A stretch of 64,000 nt of DNA from Hyphomicrobiales bacterium (GCA_900470965.1 UCCS01000008.1:4582-68581), one strand, 5' to 3'. Numbered from the stretch's first letter, positions 45,070 to 57,309 are shown. Numbers and translations: made by a program. Notes: generated from the sequence alone by a model not told the origin.

Positions 45070-45888
45070 ATGCGTTGGATCAACACGAGGCCGAGCCGGG
45101 GCACGCAATTTGCCTTGATGCTGCTACCCTTCGTGCTGCTCGTTGTCGCCTATGCCTTTGGCTCGGCCGCACGACTGGCGGAAAATGCCAATGACAAGCT
45201 TCTGCCAAGCATTGCCGGCTTTGCCGATGCGATCAACCGTCTGGCCTTCGTCGCCGACCAGCGTACCGGCGAATTTCTGCTCTGGTCGGACACGGGCGCG
45301 AGCCTGATCCGCCTGCTCTCCGGCCTCGGCATCTCGACGGCAATTGCGCTCGCAATTGGCATGTTGATCGGCATGCTGCCCTATCTGAGGGCGTTGCTTT
45401 CCCCCTTTGTCGCCGTGATCTCCATGGTTCCGCCGTTGGCGCTTCTGCCAATCCTCTTCATCGTTATGGGTCTCGGAGAGACTTCGAAGATCGCCCTCAT
45501 CGTCATTGGCGTCGCTCCGACGATGATCCGCGACCTGGCACTGAAGGCGCTGGAACTGCCTCGCGAACAGATCGTCAAGGCCGAGACGCTTGGCGGCTCC
45601 TCCTGGCAGATCGGCCTGCGCGTCGTGCTGCCGCAGATCCTGCCGCGGCTGATCACCTGCCTCAGGCTGCAACTCGGCCCAGCGTGGCTGTTCCTGATTG
45701 CGGCCGAGGCGATCTCCTCGGATTCCGGCCTCGGCTACCGCATCTTCCTCGTCCGCCGCTATCTCTCGATGGATATTATCTTTCCCTATGTCGTCTGGAT
45801 CACCCTGCTCGCCGTGGTGATGAACACTTTGCTCGACCGTCTGCGCATTGCCGTCTTCCCCTGGTCGGAACTGGAGAAGCAGGCATGA
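45070..45888 (+). CDS. Guanidine operon ABC permease (NitT/TauT type)
   Basis: 272 residues, about six membrane helices, BPD_transp_1 domain with the EAA loop VKAETLGGSSWQIGLRVVLP and IAAEAISSDSGLGYRIFLVR. GGAG lies before the ATG. Its stop overlaps the ATPase start (ATGA). Acts as a homodimer in the inner membrane with the ATPase. Confidence 0.93.
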   Translation: MRWINTRPSRGTQFALMLLPFVLLVVAYAFGSAARLAENANDKLLPSIAGFADAINRLAFVADQRTGEFLLWSDTGASLIRLLSGLGISTAIALAIGMLIGMLPYLRALLSPFVAVISMVPPLALLPILFIVMGLGETSKIALIVIGVAPTMIRDLALKALELPREQIVKAETLGGSSWQIGLRVVLPQILPRLITCLRLQLGPAWLFLIAAEAISSDSGLGYRIFLVRRYLSMDIIFPYVVWITLLAVVMNTLLDRLRIAVFPWSELEKQA

Positions 45889-46709
45889 GCGAACTCAGGA
45901 TCGAAAGGGTCTGGAAGGAATATGGCGACCAGATCGTGCTCGAGGACGTATCGCTGACCGTTGCCTCGCGGGCCTTCGTCGCCCTTGTCGGGCCTTCCGG
46001 CTGCGGCAAGAGCACCTTCCTGCGCATGCTGCTTGGCCAGGAACGGCCGACGAAGGGTAAGATCCTGCTCGACGGCGTGCCGCTGCCACCGGAGCCGGGA
46101 CCGGATCGCGGTGTCGTCTTCCAGCGCTATTCCGTCTTTCCGCATCTGACGGTGCTCGGCAACGTGTTGCTCGGCAAGGAGTTGTCCGCCGCGCGCTACA
46201 AGGCCAAGCTCTTTGGCGCGGCACGTCGCAACGCTATCGCGGAAGCGCGCCAGTTGATCGCGGAGGTCGGGCTTGCCGGTTCGGAGGGGAAATATCCGGC
46301 CCAGCTTTCCGGCGGCATGCAGCAGCGCCTTGCGCTCGCCCAGGCACTCATCATGAAGCCGAAGGTACTGTTGCTCGACGAGCCCTTCGGCGCGCTCGAT
46401 CCCGGCATCCGCGCCGAAATTCACACGCTGATGAAGCGGCTCTGGCACGAAACGCAGATGACCGTCGTCATGGTTACCCATGACATGCGCGAGGCCTTCA
46501 CACTCGCCAGCCGCGTCGTCGCCTTCGAACGCCGTCGCGACCGGCCGGAAGAGAAGGAGCGTTACGGCGCCACCATTACAAAGGACATTTCCATCTGGCC
46601 GCCGCGCCTTGCCGGCCAGTCAACGATCTTCAGCCCCGACCGGGACGGCCCGGTCGCTTCCCCGGGGCACAGCCGGGACGACCTGGCACCGTCAGGAGAG
46701 ATGCAATGA
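45885..46709 (+). CDS. Guanidine operon ABC ATPase (NitT/TauT type)
   Basis: 274 residues. Walker A GPSGCGKST, signature LSGGMQQR, Walker B VLLLDEPFGALD, switch MVTHDMREA. The start overlaps the permease stop; the end overlaps the next start (ATGATG). A ~40-residue tail after the core is typical of this subgroup. Energises the importer. Confidence 0.93.
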   Translation: MSELRIERVWKEYGDQIVLEDVSLTVASRAFVALVGPSGCGKSTFLRMLLGQERPTKGKILLDGVPLPPEPGPDRGVVFQRYSVFPHLTVLGNVLLGKELSAARYKAKLFGAARRNAIAEARQLIAEVGLAGSEGKYPAQLSGGMQQRLALAQALIMKPKVLLLDEPFGALDPGIRAEIHTLMKRLWHETQMTVVMVTHDMREAFTLASRVVAFERRRDRPEEKERYGATITKDISIWPPRLAGQSTIFSPDRDGPVASPGHSRDDLAPSGEMQ

Positions 46710-47527
46710 TGCATGTAAGACGCTCCCCCGAGGAGATCGCCGCCAATCGTGCGCGCTACGAGGAGCATCAGAAGAAGGGCCTGGAATTCGCCCCCAAGGC
46801 CCTGCCCGGCCCAAGCCCGCTGCCGGCGCCGGCCATCGATGCGAACACCGTCATCCACCAGGAGACCATCCCCGGTGGTTGGTACTGGTCGACGAAGCTT
46901 TTGCGTGGCGAGGCGATCCGCGTCGATCAGGCCGAAGGCAATTCCACCGTGGCGCTCGTCGCCTGGAATGCCGATGATACGAGCGAGCGGATCAATCTCG
47001 TCGATACCGCCAAGGTCCAGTGGACGACGGCGCTCGGCAAGGGGCGCGTGATCTTCTCCGACATGGGCCGCGTCATGTTCTCGATGATCGAGGACAGTTC
47101 CGGCGCCCACGACTGCCTGATGGGTGGCTCGACGGCCGCCTCGAACGCAGCGAAATATGCCGGCCAGAAGACCCGAAACACCCGCGACAACCTCGTCCTC
47201 GCTGCGGTCAAGCTCGGCCTCGACCGTCGCGATATTCCAGGCATCCTCAATCTCTTCGCGCCAGTGCGCCTTGCCGAGGCCGGTGGCTTTGGCTGGCAGG
47301 GCAAACGCTCCAACAGCGGCGATTACGTCGAGTTGCGTTCCGAAATGGACATGCTGGTCGGCTTATCCAATTGCCCGCATCCCCTCGATCCGGATCCGAC
47401 CTACCAACCGAAGCCTGTTGTCATCACCCGCTACAAGGTGGCGGCTCCGGCTGCGGATGATCTTTGCCGCACGGCTACGGCCGAAGCCGTACGCGGCTTC
47501 GAAAACAACGCCCTGATGCAGGCTTGA
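46706..47527 (+). CDS. cgdA: Urea-carboxylase-associated protein 1 / carboxyguanidine deiminase subunit
   Basis: 273 residues, DUF1989 family, UAAP1 type (IHQETIPGGWYWSTKLLRGE, SDMGRVMFSMIEDSSGAHD, NLFAPVRLAEAGGF). Members of this pair were shown experimentally in other bacteria to form carboxyguanidine deiminase, converting carboxyguanidine to allophanate and ammonia. AGGAGA precedes the start. The A/B letter is assigned by gene order and should be treated as provisional. Confidence 0.9.
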   Translation: MMHVRRSPEEIAANRARYEEHQKKGLEFAPKALPGPSPLPAPAIDANTVIHQETIPGGWYWSTKLLRGEAIRVDQAEGNSTVALVAWNADDTSERINLVDTAKVQWTTALGKGRVIFSDMGRVMFSMIEDSSGAHDCLMGGSTAASNAAKYAGQKTRNTRDNLVLAAVKLGLDRRDIPGILNLFAPVRLAEAGGFGWQGKRSNSGDYVELRSEMDMLVGLSNCPHPLDPDPTYQPKPVVITRYKVAAPAADDLCRTATAEAVRGFENNALMQA

Positions 47528-47537
47528 GGAGAGAACG

Positions 47538-48188
47538 ATGTCCGATTTCATCCAGACCTCCCCTGCCCGCAGCGTTCAAAATGCCGCCCAGGATCATTTC
47601 ATCGCGGCCGAAGCGCCGTGGTCCGGCATCGTGCGCAAGGGCCAGACAATCCGCATCGAGGACAGCTACGGCCAGCAGGCGATCGACACGCTCTTCTATC
47701 GTGCCGATGATGTCTCCGAGCGCTATTCCAATCAGGATACGATGCGCATGCAGGGTGCCGCCTATATCGGCATCGGTACGAAAATCGTGTCGAACGAAGG
47801 CAATGTCATGCTGACCATGACGGCCGACAGTTGCGGCCGCCATGACACCTCGGCCGGCGCTTGCTCCTGCGAGAGCAACACCGTGCGCTTCGGCCATGGC
47901 ACAAAATATCTCCACGCCTGCCGCGACAATTTCGTGCTTGAAGTCAGCAAGCACGGCATGGGCAAGCGCGATATCGTGCCGAACATCAACTTCTTCATGA
48001 ACGTGCCGATCAAGCCGAATGGCGAGATGACAATCGTCGACGGCATTTCCGCGCCGGGTGACTATGTAGAACTCGTCGCCGAGATGGACGTGCTCTGCGT
48101 CATCTCCAACTGCCCGCAGATCAATAATCCCTGCAACGGTTTCGATCCGACGCCGATCCGGGTGCTGATCTGGGATGGCGAGGACTGA
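47538..48188 (+). CDS. cgdB: Urea-carboxylase-associated protein 2 / carboxyguanidine deiminase subunit
   Basis: 216 residues, DUF1989 family, UAAP2 type ([56 protein letters not shown]). The cysteines in [15 protein letters not shown] and [10 protein letters not shown] are likely metal ligands. It works with the upstream subunit. GAGGAGAG precedes the ATG, 10 bases after the previous stop; the carboxylase starts one base after its end. Confidence 0.9.
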   Translation: MSDFIQTSPARSVQNAAQDHFIAAEAPWSGIVRKGQTIRIEDSYGQQAIDTLFYRADDVSERYSNQDTMRMQGAAYIGIGTKIVSNEGNVMLTMTADSCGRHDTSAGACSCESNTVRFGHGTKYLHACRDNFVLEVSKHGMGKRDIVPNINFFMNVPIKPNGEMTIVDGISAPGDYVELVAEMDVLCVISNCPQINNPCNGFDPTPIRVLIWDGED

Positions 48189-48189
48189 C

Positions 48190-51100
48190 ATGTTCAAGAA
48201 AGTCCTGATCGCCAACCGAGGCGAAATCGCCATCCGGGTCATCAAGACCCTGAGGCGCATGGGCATTGCGTCGGTCTCCGTCTATTCCGATGCCGACCGC
48301 TTCGCCAAACCCGCAATGGTGGCCGATGAAGCAATCCGCCTTGGGCCGGCACCGGCGAGCGAAAGCTATCTCAATGTCGATGCCGTCATCGCCGCCTGCA
48401 AGGCGACGGGGGCGGAAGCAGTGCATCCCGGCTATGGGTTTCTCTCGGAAAATATCGGTTTTGCCGAGCGGCTCGCCGCCGAAGGCATCGCCTTCATCGG
48501 CCCGCGGCCCGAACACCTCTCCGCGTTCGGCCTGAAGCATACGGCGCGCGAACTCGCCAAGGCGAGCGGCGTTCCACTCCTGCCCGGCACCGGCCTGCTC
48601 TCGAGCGCCGATGAAGCGCTCTCGGCGGCAGAAACGATCGGCTATCCCGTGATGCTGAAAAGTACGGCCGGCGGCGGCGGCATCGGTATGCAGCTCTGCG
48701 CTGATCCCGAAAGCCTGAAGGCATCCTTCGAAAGCGTGCAACGCACCGCGCGGGCAAGCTTCGGCGATGCGCGCGTCTATATCGAGCGTTTCGTGGCGGA
48801 GGCGCGGCATGTCGAGGTGCAGATCTTCGGCAATGGCAAAGGCAAGGTCATCGCGCTCGGCGAGCGCGACTGCTCGCTGCAGCGGCGAAACCAGAAGGTG
48901 GTCGAGGAAACCCCCGCTCCCGGTCTTTCGGCTGCAACCCGCGCTCGCCTGCACAAGGCAGCCATCGACCTCGGCTCGGCGGTCTCCTACGAATCCGCCG
49001 GTACCGTCGAATTTATCTATGATCCCATACGTGAGGAATTCTACTTCCTCGAGGTGAACACCCGCCTGCAGGTCGAACATCCCGTTACGGAAGCCGTGTT
49101 CGGCATCGACCTCGTCGAATGGATGATCCGCCAGACCGCCGGCGAGGACGTGCTTTCGGGCTCCGAGGCGCTACAGCCGGAGGGAGCAGCGATCGAAGTG
49201 CGCGTCTATGCCGAGATGCCGCATGCCGATTTCCGCCCGAGTGCCGGCCTGCTGACGGAGGTTGTCTTCCCCGAAGATGTCCGCCTCGATGGCTGGATCG
49301 AGACCGGCACAGAGGTGACGCCTTTCTACGATCCGATGCTCGCCAAGCTGATCGTTTCCGCCGAAGATCGTCCGGCGGCAATCGAGAAGCTGAGGGCAGC
49401 ACTCTCTGGCACGTCGATATCGGGTATCGAGACCAATCTCGACTATCTTCGCGCCATCGCAGGCTCCGAGCTTCTCGCCAGCGGCAAGGTGGCCACCACA
49501 GCGTTGCGGGACTTTTCCTTCGTGCCTGACGTTATCGAGGTGATCGCCCCGGGCGCGCAGTCGAGCATTCAGGAATTGCCGGGGAGGCTCGGCCTTTGGC
49601 ATGTCGGCGTGCCGCCGAGCGGTCCGATGGACGAGCGCTCATTCCGGCACGCCAACCGTCTCGTCGGCAATGGTGATATGGTCGCGGCACTGGAACTGAC
49701 GGTCTCCGGCCCGGTGCTGAGTTTCCATACCGACACGGTGGTTGCCCTTGCCGGCGCGAGGATGGCGATGAGCGTCGACGGCGTGAAACTGCCTCACGGT
49801 GAGGCCGTCACCATCCACGCCGGTCAGATCCTGTCGATCGGTAGCATCGATGGGCCAGGGCAGCGAGCTTACCTCGCCGTGGCGGGCGGTTTTGCCGCTC
49901 CCGTCGTGCTGGGCTCCCGCGCCACTTTCGGGCTCGGCCAGTTCGGCGGCAACGCCACCGGCACGCTGAAGACAGGCCATGTGCTGCATCTTGCCCGTCA
50001 GACCGCCGCCGAACCGCCAAAGCCACCAATCGAACCAGCGGAATTGACGCGCGAATGGGAGGTCGGCGTTGTCTACGGTCCGCATGGCGCACCTGATTTC
50101 TTTCAGGATGGCGATATCGAGACGCTGTTTTCGACGAGTTACGAGGTGCATTTCAATAGCGCGCGCACCGGCGTACGCCTCATCGGTCCCGCGCCGAAAT
50201 GGGCGCGCAGCGATGGCGGCGAAGCCGGCCTTCATCCCTCCAACCTGCATGACAATGCCTATGCGATCGGCGCGATCGATTTCACCGGCGACATGCCGAT
50301 CATCCTCGGACCGGACGGCCCAAGCCTCGGCGGCTTCGTCTGCCCAGCGGTGATCGCTCGCGACGAGCAATGGAAGATGGGCCAGTTCAAGCCGGGCGAT
50401 CGCATCCGCTTCCATCCCGTCACGCGGTCTGAGGACCCGATTGCCGGGCCGGTCCTGCATCGGGCGAAAGAAGACACAGGCTCGCCTGTTATTGGCAAGT
50501 GCGACGGCGGACCTGTCTCTGTCGTCTACCGCCGCCAGGGTGATGACAATCTGCTGGTCGAATATGGACCGATGACGCTCGATATCGCCCTGCGGCTCAG
50601 GGTACATCTCTTGATGCAGGCCGTATCGCAGGCCCGCCTGCCCGGGATCATCGATCTCACGCCCGGCATCCGCTCGCTGCAGATCCACTATGACGGTACG
50701 GCATTGACCCGCAAACGCCTGCTCGGCTTGCTGGCCGAGATCGAGGCGAGCCTGCCGGCAGCCCAGGACGTCAAGGTGCCGAGCCGCATTGTGCATCTGC
50801 CGCTTTCCTGGAACGATCCGGATGCGGAACTTGCCATGCGCAAGTATCAGGAACTCGTCCGCCTGAATGCGCCCTGGTGCCCGTCCAATATCGAGTTCAT
50901 ACGCCGCATCAACGGGCTGGCAGACGAGGAGGCCGTGCGCGACGTCGTCTTCGATGCGAGCTATCTCGTGCTCGGCCTCGGCGACGTCTATCTTGGCGCG
51001 CCGGTCGCAACACCGGTCGATCCGCGCCACAGGCTGGTGACCACAAAGTACAATCCAGCCCGCACCTGGACGCCGGAAAATGCCGTCGGTATCGGTGGGG

Positions 51101-51729
51101 CCTATATGTGCATCTATGGCATGGAAGGCCCGGGCGGATACCAGCTTTTCGGCCGCACCATCCAGGTGTGGAACACCTGGCGGCAGACACCGGTCTTTGC
51201 CAAGGGCAAACCCTGGCTGCTGAACTTCTTCGATCAGATCCGCTTCTTCCCCGTCAGCCACCAGGAACTGACGGAGGCGCGCAATGCCTTCCCGCATGGC
51301 GGCTTTCCTGTGAAGATCGAGGAAACGGAATTCTCCTACGCCGCATACGAGAAGGAATTGCAGGCGAATGCCGTCTCGATCGGGACCTTCAAGGCTCGTC
51401 AGCAGGCCGCCTTCGACGCCGAGCGCCAGCGCTGGAAGGAGGCAGGCCTCGACAGCTTCGTTACCGACGAAGGCACCGGTGAAAGCCCTGACGGAGATAT
51501 CCCCGAAGGCTGCTTCGGCGTTGCCAGCGCCGTGCCCGGTAATATCTGGAAACTTCTGGTCGAGCCGGGTGCACCGGTCGCGGCTGGCGACACGCTTGCC
51601 ATCATCGAATCCATGAAAATGGAAATCAACGTCACCGCACATGCGCCGGGCCGCGTTCGCGACCTGCGTGCCGGCCCCGGACGAAACGTCAAAGCGGGCG
51701 ATATCATTGTTGTTCTGGAGGAATGCTGA
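48190..51729 (+). CDS. Guanidine carboxylase (urea carboxylase family)
   Basis: 1179 residues. Biotin carboxylase domain (1-~445: [43 protein letters not shown]), KipA/AHS2-type carboxyltransferase (~455-770, [20 protein letters not shown]), KipI/AHS1-type (~775-990, [35 protein letters not shown]), and a C-terminal biotinyl domain with the biotin lysine in [10 protein letters not shown]. It carboxylates guanidine to carboxyguanidine using ATP and bicarbonate. Enzymes of this group in guanidine-riboswitch operons prefer guanidine over urea. I use [11 protein letters not shown]; an ATG five codons upstream overlaps the previous gene. Confidence 0.93.
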   Translation: MFKKVLIANRGEIAIRVIKTLRRMGIASVSVYSDADRFAKPAMVADEAIRLGPAPASESYLNVDAVIAACKATGAEAVHPGYGFLSENIGFAERLAAEGIAFIGPRPEHLSAFGLKHTARELAKASGVPLLPGTGLLSSADEALSAAETIGYPVMLKSTAGGGGIGMQLCADPESLKASFESVQRTARASFGDARVYIERFVAEARHVEVQIFGNGKGKVIALGERDCSLQRRNQKVVEETPAPGLSAATRARLHKAAIDLGSAVSYESAGTVEFIYDPIREEFYFLEVNTRLQVEHPVTEAVFGIDLVEWMIRQTAGEDVLSGSEALQPEGAAIEVRVYAEMPHADFRPSAGLLTEVVFPEDVRLDGWIETGTEVTPFYDPMLAKLIVSAEDRPAAIEKLRAALSGTSISGIETNLDYLRAIAGSELLASGKVATTALRDFSFVPDVIEVIAPGAQSSIQELPGRLGLWHVGVPPSGPMDERSFRHANRLVGNGDMVAALELTVSGPVLSFHTDTVVALAGARMAMSVDGVKLPHGEAVTIHAGQILSIGSIDGPGQRAYLAVAGGFAAPVVLGSRATFGLGQFGGNATGTLKTGHVLHLARQTAAEPPKPPIEPAELTREWEVGVVYGPHGAPDFFQDGDIETLFSTSYEVHFNSARTGVRLIGPAPKWARSDGGEAGLHPSNLHDNAYAIGAIDFTGDMPIILGPDGPSLGGFVCPAVIARDEQWKMGQFKPGDRIRFHPVTRSEDPIAGPVLHRAKEDTGSPVIGKCDGGPVSVVYRRQGDDNLLVEYGPMTLDIALRLRVHLLMQAVSQARLPGIIDLTPGIRSLQIHYDGTALTRKRLLGLLAEIEASLPAAQDVKVPSRIVHLPLSWNDPDAELAMRKYQELVRLNAPWCPSNIEFIRRINGLADEEAVRDVVFDASYLVLGLGDVYLGAPVATPVDPRHRLVTTKYNPARTWTPENAVGIGGAYMCIYGMEGPGGYQLFGRTIQVWNTWRQTPVFAKGKPWLLNFFDQIRFFPVSHQELTEARNAFPHGGFPVKIEETEFSYAAYEKELQANAVSIGTFKARQQAAFDAERQRWKEAGLDSFVTDEGTGESPDGDIPEGCFGVASAVPGNIWKLLVEPGAPVAAGDTLAIIESMKMEINVTAHAPGRVRDLRAGPGRNVKAGDIIVVLEEC

Positions 51730-51732
51730 ACC

Positions 51733-53538
51733 ATGCTGCCGACCATTCTTGATCTGACAAGCCTTCGCGCAGCCTATGAGGCAGGCAAAAGCCCGCTCGA
51801 TGTCATCGAGACCGTCATTACGCGTCGGGCCGCCTCGAAGGATCCGGCAATCTTCATCACGCCGACGCCTGATGATACATTGCGGGCCGAAGCACGAGCT
51901 CTGATGGAACGTGCACCCGAGCCGAACAGCCTGCCGCTCTGGGGTATTCCCTTCGCGGTGAAGGATAACATCGACGTGGCGGAGCTGCCGACCACCGCCG
52001 CCTGCCCGGCTTTCGCTTATAATCCCGAGAAGGACGCAACTGTCGTTGCACGACTGCGGGCGGCAGGTGCGATCGTAATCGGCAAGACCAATCTCGACCA
52101 GTTCGCGACCGGCCTCAATGGCACACGCTCGCCCCATGGAGCGCCACGATCGGTCTTTGACGCCGACTATATTTCAGGCGGTTCGAGCTCGGGTTCGGCG
52201 GTGACGGTGGCATCCGGCCTCGCCACCTTCGCGCTTGGCACGGATACGGCCGGTTCAGGCCGCGTGCCGGCCGCCTTCAACAATCTTGTCGGCATCAAGC
52301 CGACCCCGGGCCTGCTGTCGAATACCGGCGCCGTGCCAGCCTGCAAGAGCGTCGACTGCATCACGATCTTCGCGCCGACGGTCGGCGACGGGGTCGCGAT
52401 CCGCAAGATTGCCGAGGGCTTCGATGCCACCGATGCGTTTTCGCGGCGTGCCAAGCCGGCAACTCTTCCGGTTGCCGGTCTGCGGGTCGGCGTTCTCGAC
52501 GGCGCGGAGCGGGAATTCTTCGGCGATGCCAATGTCGAAGCGCTCTACGATCAGGCAATCGAGCGCGCCAAAGCGCTCGGCGCGACGATCGTTCCCTTCG
52601 ATTATGCGCCCTTCCGTGAGGCGGCTTCTCTCCTCTATGACGGCCCATGGGTTGCCGAGCGCCTAGCAGCCGTCGAGGACTTTCTGGCGAGTAACGCCGA
52701 CGATTTCGATCCCACGGTTCGCAAGATCATCGAAGGCGCGAAAGGCAAGACGGCAGTCGAAGCCTTCAACGGCCGCTACAAGCTCGAAGATCTCAGGCGC
52801 AAGACGGAAGCCGAATGGGCAAAAGCCGATCTGCTGCTGCTGCCGACGGCACCGACGACCTACAAGGTTGCCGATATGCAGGCCGATCCGATCGTGCTCA
52901 ACGGCCGGCTTGGCCGCTACACGAACTTCGTCAACCTGCTCGATTGCGCCGCGATCGCTGTTCCCGCCGGATTCGGCGACAACGGCCTGCCGGGTGGCGT
53001 GACGCTGATTGCGCCAGCCTTCACTGACGATGCGCTGGCTCCCCTTGCCGATGCGCTGCACCGCGCTGCCGCCGCCGGCATGGGCATCGATCGCGCTGCG
53101 GTTGTCCCTGAGCAGAGCCGCGTCGCCTCATTGACAGACGATACTATCGCCATCGCCGTGGTCGGTGCACATCTGACAGGCATGCCGCTCAATCACGAAC
53201 TGACCACATTGGGCGGCACGTTGGTAAGGGCCTGCCGCACAGCAGGTGATTATCGCCTCTTCGTGCTGCCTAATACGACCCCGCAGAAGCCCGGCCTCGT
53301 GCGCGAACCGGGACATGACGGTCTCGGACTAGAGATTGAGGTCTGGGCCTTGCCCCCAGAGGGCTTCGGCCGTTTCGTTGCCAAGATCCCTGCCCCGCTT
53401 GGTATCGGCAAGGTCACGCTGGAGGACGGTTCGAGCATATCGTGCTTCCTCTGCGAAGCCCATGCTGTGAAGGGGGCCGAGGAGATCACTGCTCTCGGCG
53501 GCTGGCGGAACTATATGCGCAGCAAATCGGCCGCCTGA
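51733..53538 (+). CDS. atzF: Allophanate hydrolase
   Basis: 601 residues. N-terminal amidase-signature domain with the Ser-cisSer-Lys triad: K77 in FAVKDNID, the serine run in GGSSSGSAV (~151-155) and nucleophile S175 in TDTAGSGR. The C-terminal AtzF domain (~470-601: GAHLTGMPLNHELT, FVLPNTTPQKPGL) completes the reaction. Converts allophanate to CO2 and ammonia, the last step of guanidine nitrogen release. It starts three bases after the carboxylase stop. Confidence 0.95.
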   Translation: MLPTILDLTSLRAAYEAGKSPLDVIETVITRRAASKDPAIFITPTPDDTLRAEARALMERAPEPNSLPLWGIPFAVKDNIDVAELPTTAACPAFAYNPEKDATVVARLRAAGAIVIGKTNLDQFATGLNGTRSPHGAPRSVFDADYISGGSSSGSAVTVASGLATFALGTDTAGSGRVPAAFNNLVGIKPTPGLLSNTGAVPACKSVDCITIFAPTVGDGVAIRKIAEGFDATDAFSRRAKPATLPVAGLRVGVLDGAEREFFGDANVEALYDQAIERAKALGATIVPFDYAPFREAASLLYDGPWVAERLAAVEDFLASNADDFDPTVRKIIEGAKGKTAVEAFNGRYKLEDLRRKTEAEWAKADLLLLPTAPTTYKVADMQADPIVLNGRLGRYTNFVNLLDCAAIAVPAGFGDNGLPGGVTLIAPAFTDDALAPLADALHRAAAAGMGIDRAAVVPEQSRVASLTDDTIAIAVVGAHLTGMPLNHELTTLGGTLVRACRTAGDYRLFVLPNTTPQKPGLVREPGHDGLGLEIEVWALPPEGFGRFVAKIPAPLGIGKVTLEDGSSISCFLCEAHAVKGAEEITALGGWRNYMRSKSAA

Positions 53539-53555
53539 ACCGGAGGGGTACGACA

Positions 53556-53672
53556 GTGAAATTCATAGTCCGGCTGCTGATGAATGGACTCCTGGCGCGT
53601 GCGGGCGCGCTACGAGGTCGACCTGTCATCTTTGTCCGCAGCCCGCTCCATGGCCGAGACGGGACGAAATGA
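53556..53672 (+). CDS. Possible small basic protein after atzF
   Basis: 38 codons from a GTG with GGAGGGG nine bases upstream (KFIVRLLMNGLLARAGALR, then GRPVIFVRSP). It starts 17 bases after atzF and would be strongly basic with a hydrophobic start. Only the ribosome site supports it; it may be chance. Confidence 0.3.
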   Translation: MKFIVRLLMNGLLARAGALRGRPVIFVRSPLHGRDGTK

Positions 53673-53754
53673 TGGCCACCGTATCGAGCAGCGGCTGGTA
53701 CAAAGTTTTCTATGACTTTGAGTGAGAGCCGCAGCGACGGCCCGGCAACTCCCA

Positions 53755-53774
53755 CGGCGCCGATAACGGCGCCG
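53755..53774. terminator. Perfect hairpin at the end of the cyclase gene
   Basis: CGGCGCCG-ATAA-CGGCGCCG, an 8-bp perfect stem with a 4-base loop, 15 bases after the cyclase stop (minus strand) and ~80 bases after the last plus-strand reading. No U-run on either side, so it may end or protect transcripts from both directions. Confidence 0.45.
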
Positions 53775-53789
53775 CTGGCGACAGTCGCT

Positions 53790-54965
53790 TCAATCCGGCC
53801 AGGCGTAAATCGCGGCTGGACGAGCGACGCCTTTGAGCGGAAAAATGCCGGCTTTCTCGAAACGGCCTGGCGCCTGCAAAACGAAATCGGCGGATGCCAG
53901 CAGGCTGTGGCCGATTTCGTCGGCCAGCTTCTCCATGCGCGCCGCCTCATTGACCGCCCTGCCGATGGCGGTGAAGTCAAGGCGGCGAGCCGCTCCGACA
54001 TTCCCATAGAACACTTCGCCGACGTGAAGGACGATATCCACAAGAAGCTCCGGCTCTCCCGCTTCCGCTCGCCTGCGATTGACATCAGCATTAGCGTTCA
54101 TGGCAGTTCGCGCCGCCGATAATGCGCGGTCGCATGCCTCGGCCGGGTTGTCGATATCGGCAGGGAAGATGGCGAGCAGACTATCGCCCATGAACTTCAG
54201 GATCTCGCCGCCCTCCTGCTCGACCGGCGCGCCGATCGCCTCGAAGTGTTCGTTGAGCCAGGCAACGATGCGCTCGGGCTGATGCTGTTCATTGAGCGAA
54301 GTGAACTTCTTGAGATCTGCAAGAAGGATCGCGGCATAGACCGCGGTGCCGTCGCCGCGCCTGATATGACCGCTCAGGATACGTCCGCTGGTCCGCGTGC
54401 CCGTATAAACAGCCAGCACATCGCTCGCAACCCGTGTGGTAGCGATCCGGCAGCAGGCAAGTGACAGCGCCGGGACCAACCTCTCCAGATCGGCAATCAG
54501 CCTGTCCGAAAAGCCATCGGGGTCATCAACGGCGATCGAGAAGCTGACACCCGCCAGCGCCGTATCGCCGGGGAATGAAACGAGCTTCATCAGATAATCG
54601 GTAGCCCCGAGCTCCGCCAGCTCAGTCAGCAGTGGAATCGGCGGAACATCTGGTCCCGGCGGCAATCGCCAGCGGGCATATTGCAGATTGTTTTCCAGAA
54701 GGTAGGAGATGGGAGAGCGCCGGAACAATTCCTGACCTGCTTCATCATGCCCTTGTACTTCCGTCGAGAAGCCGGAAGAACGATACCACGCAAGCGAAAA
54801 TCCCCGCTGCAGGGGATCGATCGACGGCATCGCTATCGACGCCCGAAGGATCGGATATCCGAGATCCGTCAGTCGTTCCGCAACGCCCTGCAAAATGGTC
54901 TCAATGGTATCTGTCGATAGTCCTTCGGCGATGATCCAGTCGATCAGTTCCTGCAAGCGAGGCAT
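53790..54965 (-). CDS. Class III adenylate/guanylate cyclase
   Basis: 391 residues. N-terminal ~190 residues form a sensor-like domain without membrane segments. The C-terminal cyclase domain (~210-385) has the first metal aspartate in LLADLKKFTSL, the second in KFMGDSLLAIFP, and RLDFTAIGRAVNEAAR with the transition-state Asn/Arg. The lysine in EILKFMGD points to ATP rather than GTP. It would make cAMP in the cytoplasm. ATG used; a GTG two codons upstream is possible. Stands alone between the guanidine operon and a small gene. Confidence 0.9.
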   Translation of the reverse strand: MPRLQELIDWIIAEGLSTDTIETILQGVAERLTDLGYPILRASIAMPSIDPLQRGFSLAWYRSSGFSTEVQGHDEAGQELFRRSPISYLLENNLQYARWRLPPGPDVPPIPLLTELAELGATDYLMKLVSFPGDTALAGVSFSIAVDDPDGFSDRLIADLERLVPALSLACCRIATTRVASDVLAVYTGTRTSGRILSGHIRRGDGTAVYAAILLADLKKFTSLNEQHQPERIVAWLNEHFEAIGAPVEQEGGEILKFMGDSLLAIFPADIDNPAEACDRALSAARTAMNANADVNRRRAEAGEPELLVDIVLHVGEVFYGNVGAARRLDFTAIGRAVNEAARMEKLADEIGHSLLASADFVLQAPGRFEKAGIFPLKGVARPAAIYAWPD

Positions 54966-55110
54966 AGTCACGTCCTTCGGCCTCCGGATTTTTTGGAGGT
55001 CTGCCGTTCTACCGCAATTTTATCAATGGTCCATCGGTCGTGTCATTCCCGGGCTTCGGGCATCATCGCTGCAAAAAATCTTAATGCGCGCCGATTGGAG
55101 CAAAATGCGT

Positions 55111-55136
55111 GGAACAAAATCGGCGCTGCTGCGTAA
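55111..55136 (+). promoter_or_regulatory. EcfG-like (general stress) promoter candidate
   Basis: GGAAC, 16 bases, then CGTAA. The alphaproteobacterial general stress promoter consensus is GGAAC-N16/17-CGTT, so the -10 matches at three of four positions. It would place a transcript start ~75 bases before the small gene at 55219. Confidence 0.35.
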
Positions 55137-55218
55137 TTCCCCCCTGGGACGCAAAAGAACCTGTTATCGCGCTAACAAGAAGCACAACCCCACTTCGAGG
55201 AAGGAAAGGAACGTGTCT

Positions 55219-55416
55219 ATGACCGTACGGACTGCTGATGTTGTGCCGCATGACGATCACGTGGTTACGGCCAAAGAGGCCCTGGAGGGACTTTACCTAA
55301 GGCTCGAAATGGAGGCGGAGGTCCGGCTCGTTGCCGCGGCATTGCGCGCCGGTTGGACGGCAGACGAAGCCCTTGACGCGATCGACCAGCTTCGAGCCGA
55401 CGATATCACGCATTAA
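55219..55416 (+). CDS. Small acidic helical protein of unknown function
   Basis: 65 residues (MTVRTADVVPHDDHVVTAKE, LEMEAEVRLVAAALRAGW, DEALDAIDQLRADD). ATG after AAGGAAAGGAAC; the GTG two codons earlier (55213) is also possible. Predominantly helical and acidic, no membrane segment. No family recognised. An EcfG-like promoter candidate is upstream, so stress induction is possible. Confidence 0.6.
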   Translation: MTVRTADVVPHDDHVVTAKEALEGLYLRLEMEAEVRLVAAALRAGWTADEALDAIDQLRADDITH

Positions 55417-55444
55417 GGTTCCCTGACGCGGCGTTAGGCGTCGT

Positions 55445-55463
55445 GGCGGCTGAAAGTGCCGCC
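55445..55463. terminator. Stem-loop between converging genes
   Basis: GGCGGC-TGAAAGT-GCCGCC lies between the small-gene stop and the end of the ABC ATPase gene, 11 bases from the latter. Six G-C pairs, no U-run. Possible shared end of both transcripts. Confidence 0.35.
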
Positions 55464-55473
55464 CCCGCTACGC

Positions 55474-57309
<1,836 letters not shown>

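Noticed and set aside
49639..52137. Very long open frame antisense to the carboxylase and atzF, and similar ones at 12043-13869, 59131-61233 and 41037-42668
   Set aside because: Each lies opposite a gene with clear catalytic motifs. Codon bias of high-GC rhizobial genes commonly leaves the antisense frame open, and the products show no recognisable domains.
48190..53538. Urea amidolyase (urea carboxylase/allophanate hydrolase) for urea use
   Set aside because: The guanidine riboswitch and the two DUF1989 subunits point to guanidine. Urea use stays possible as a side activity.
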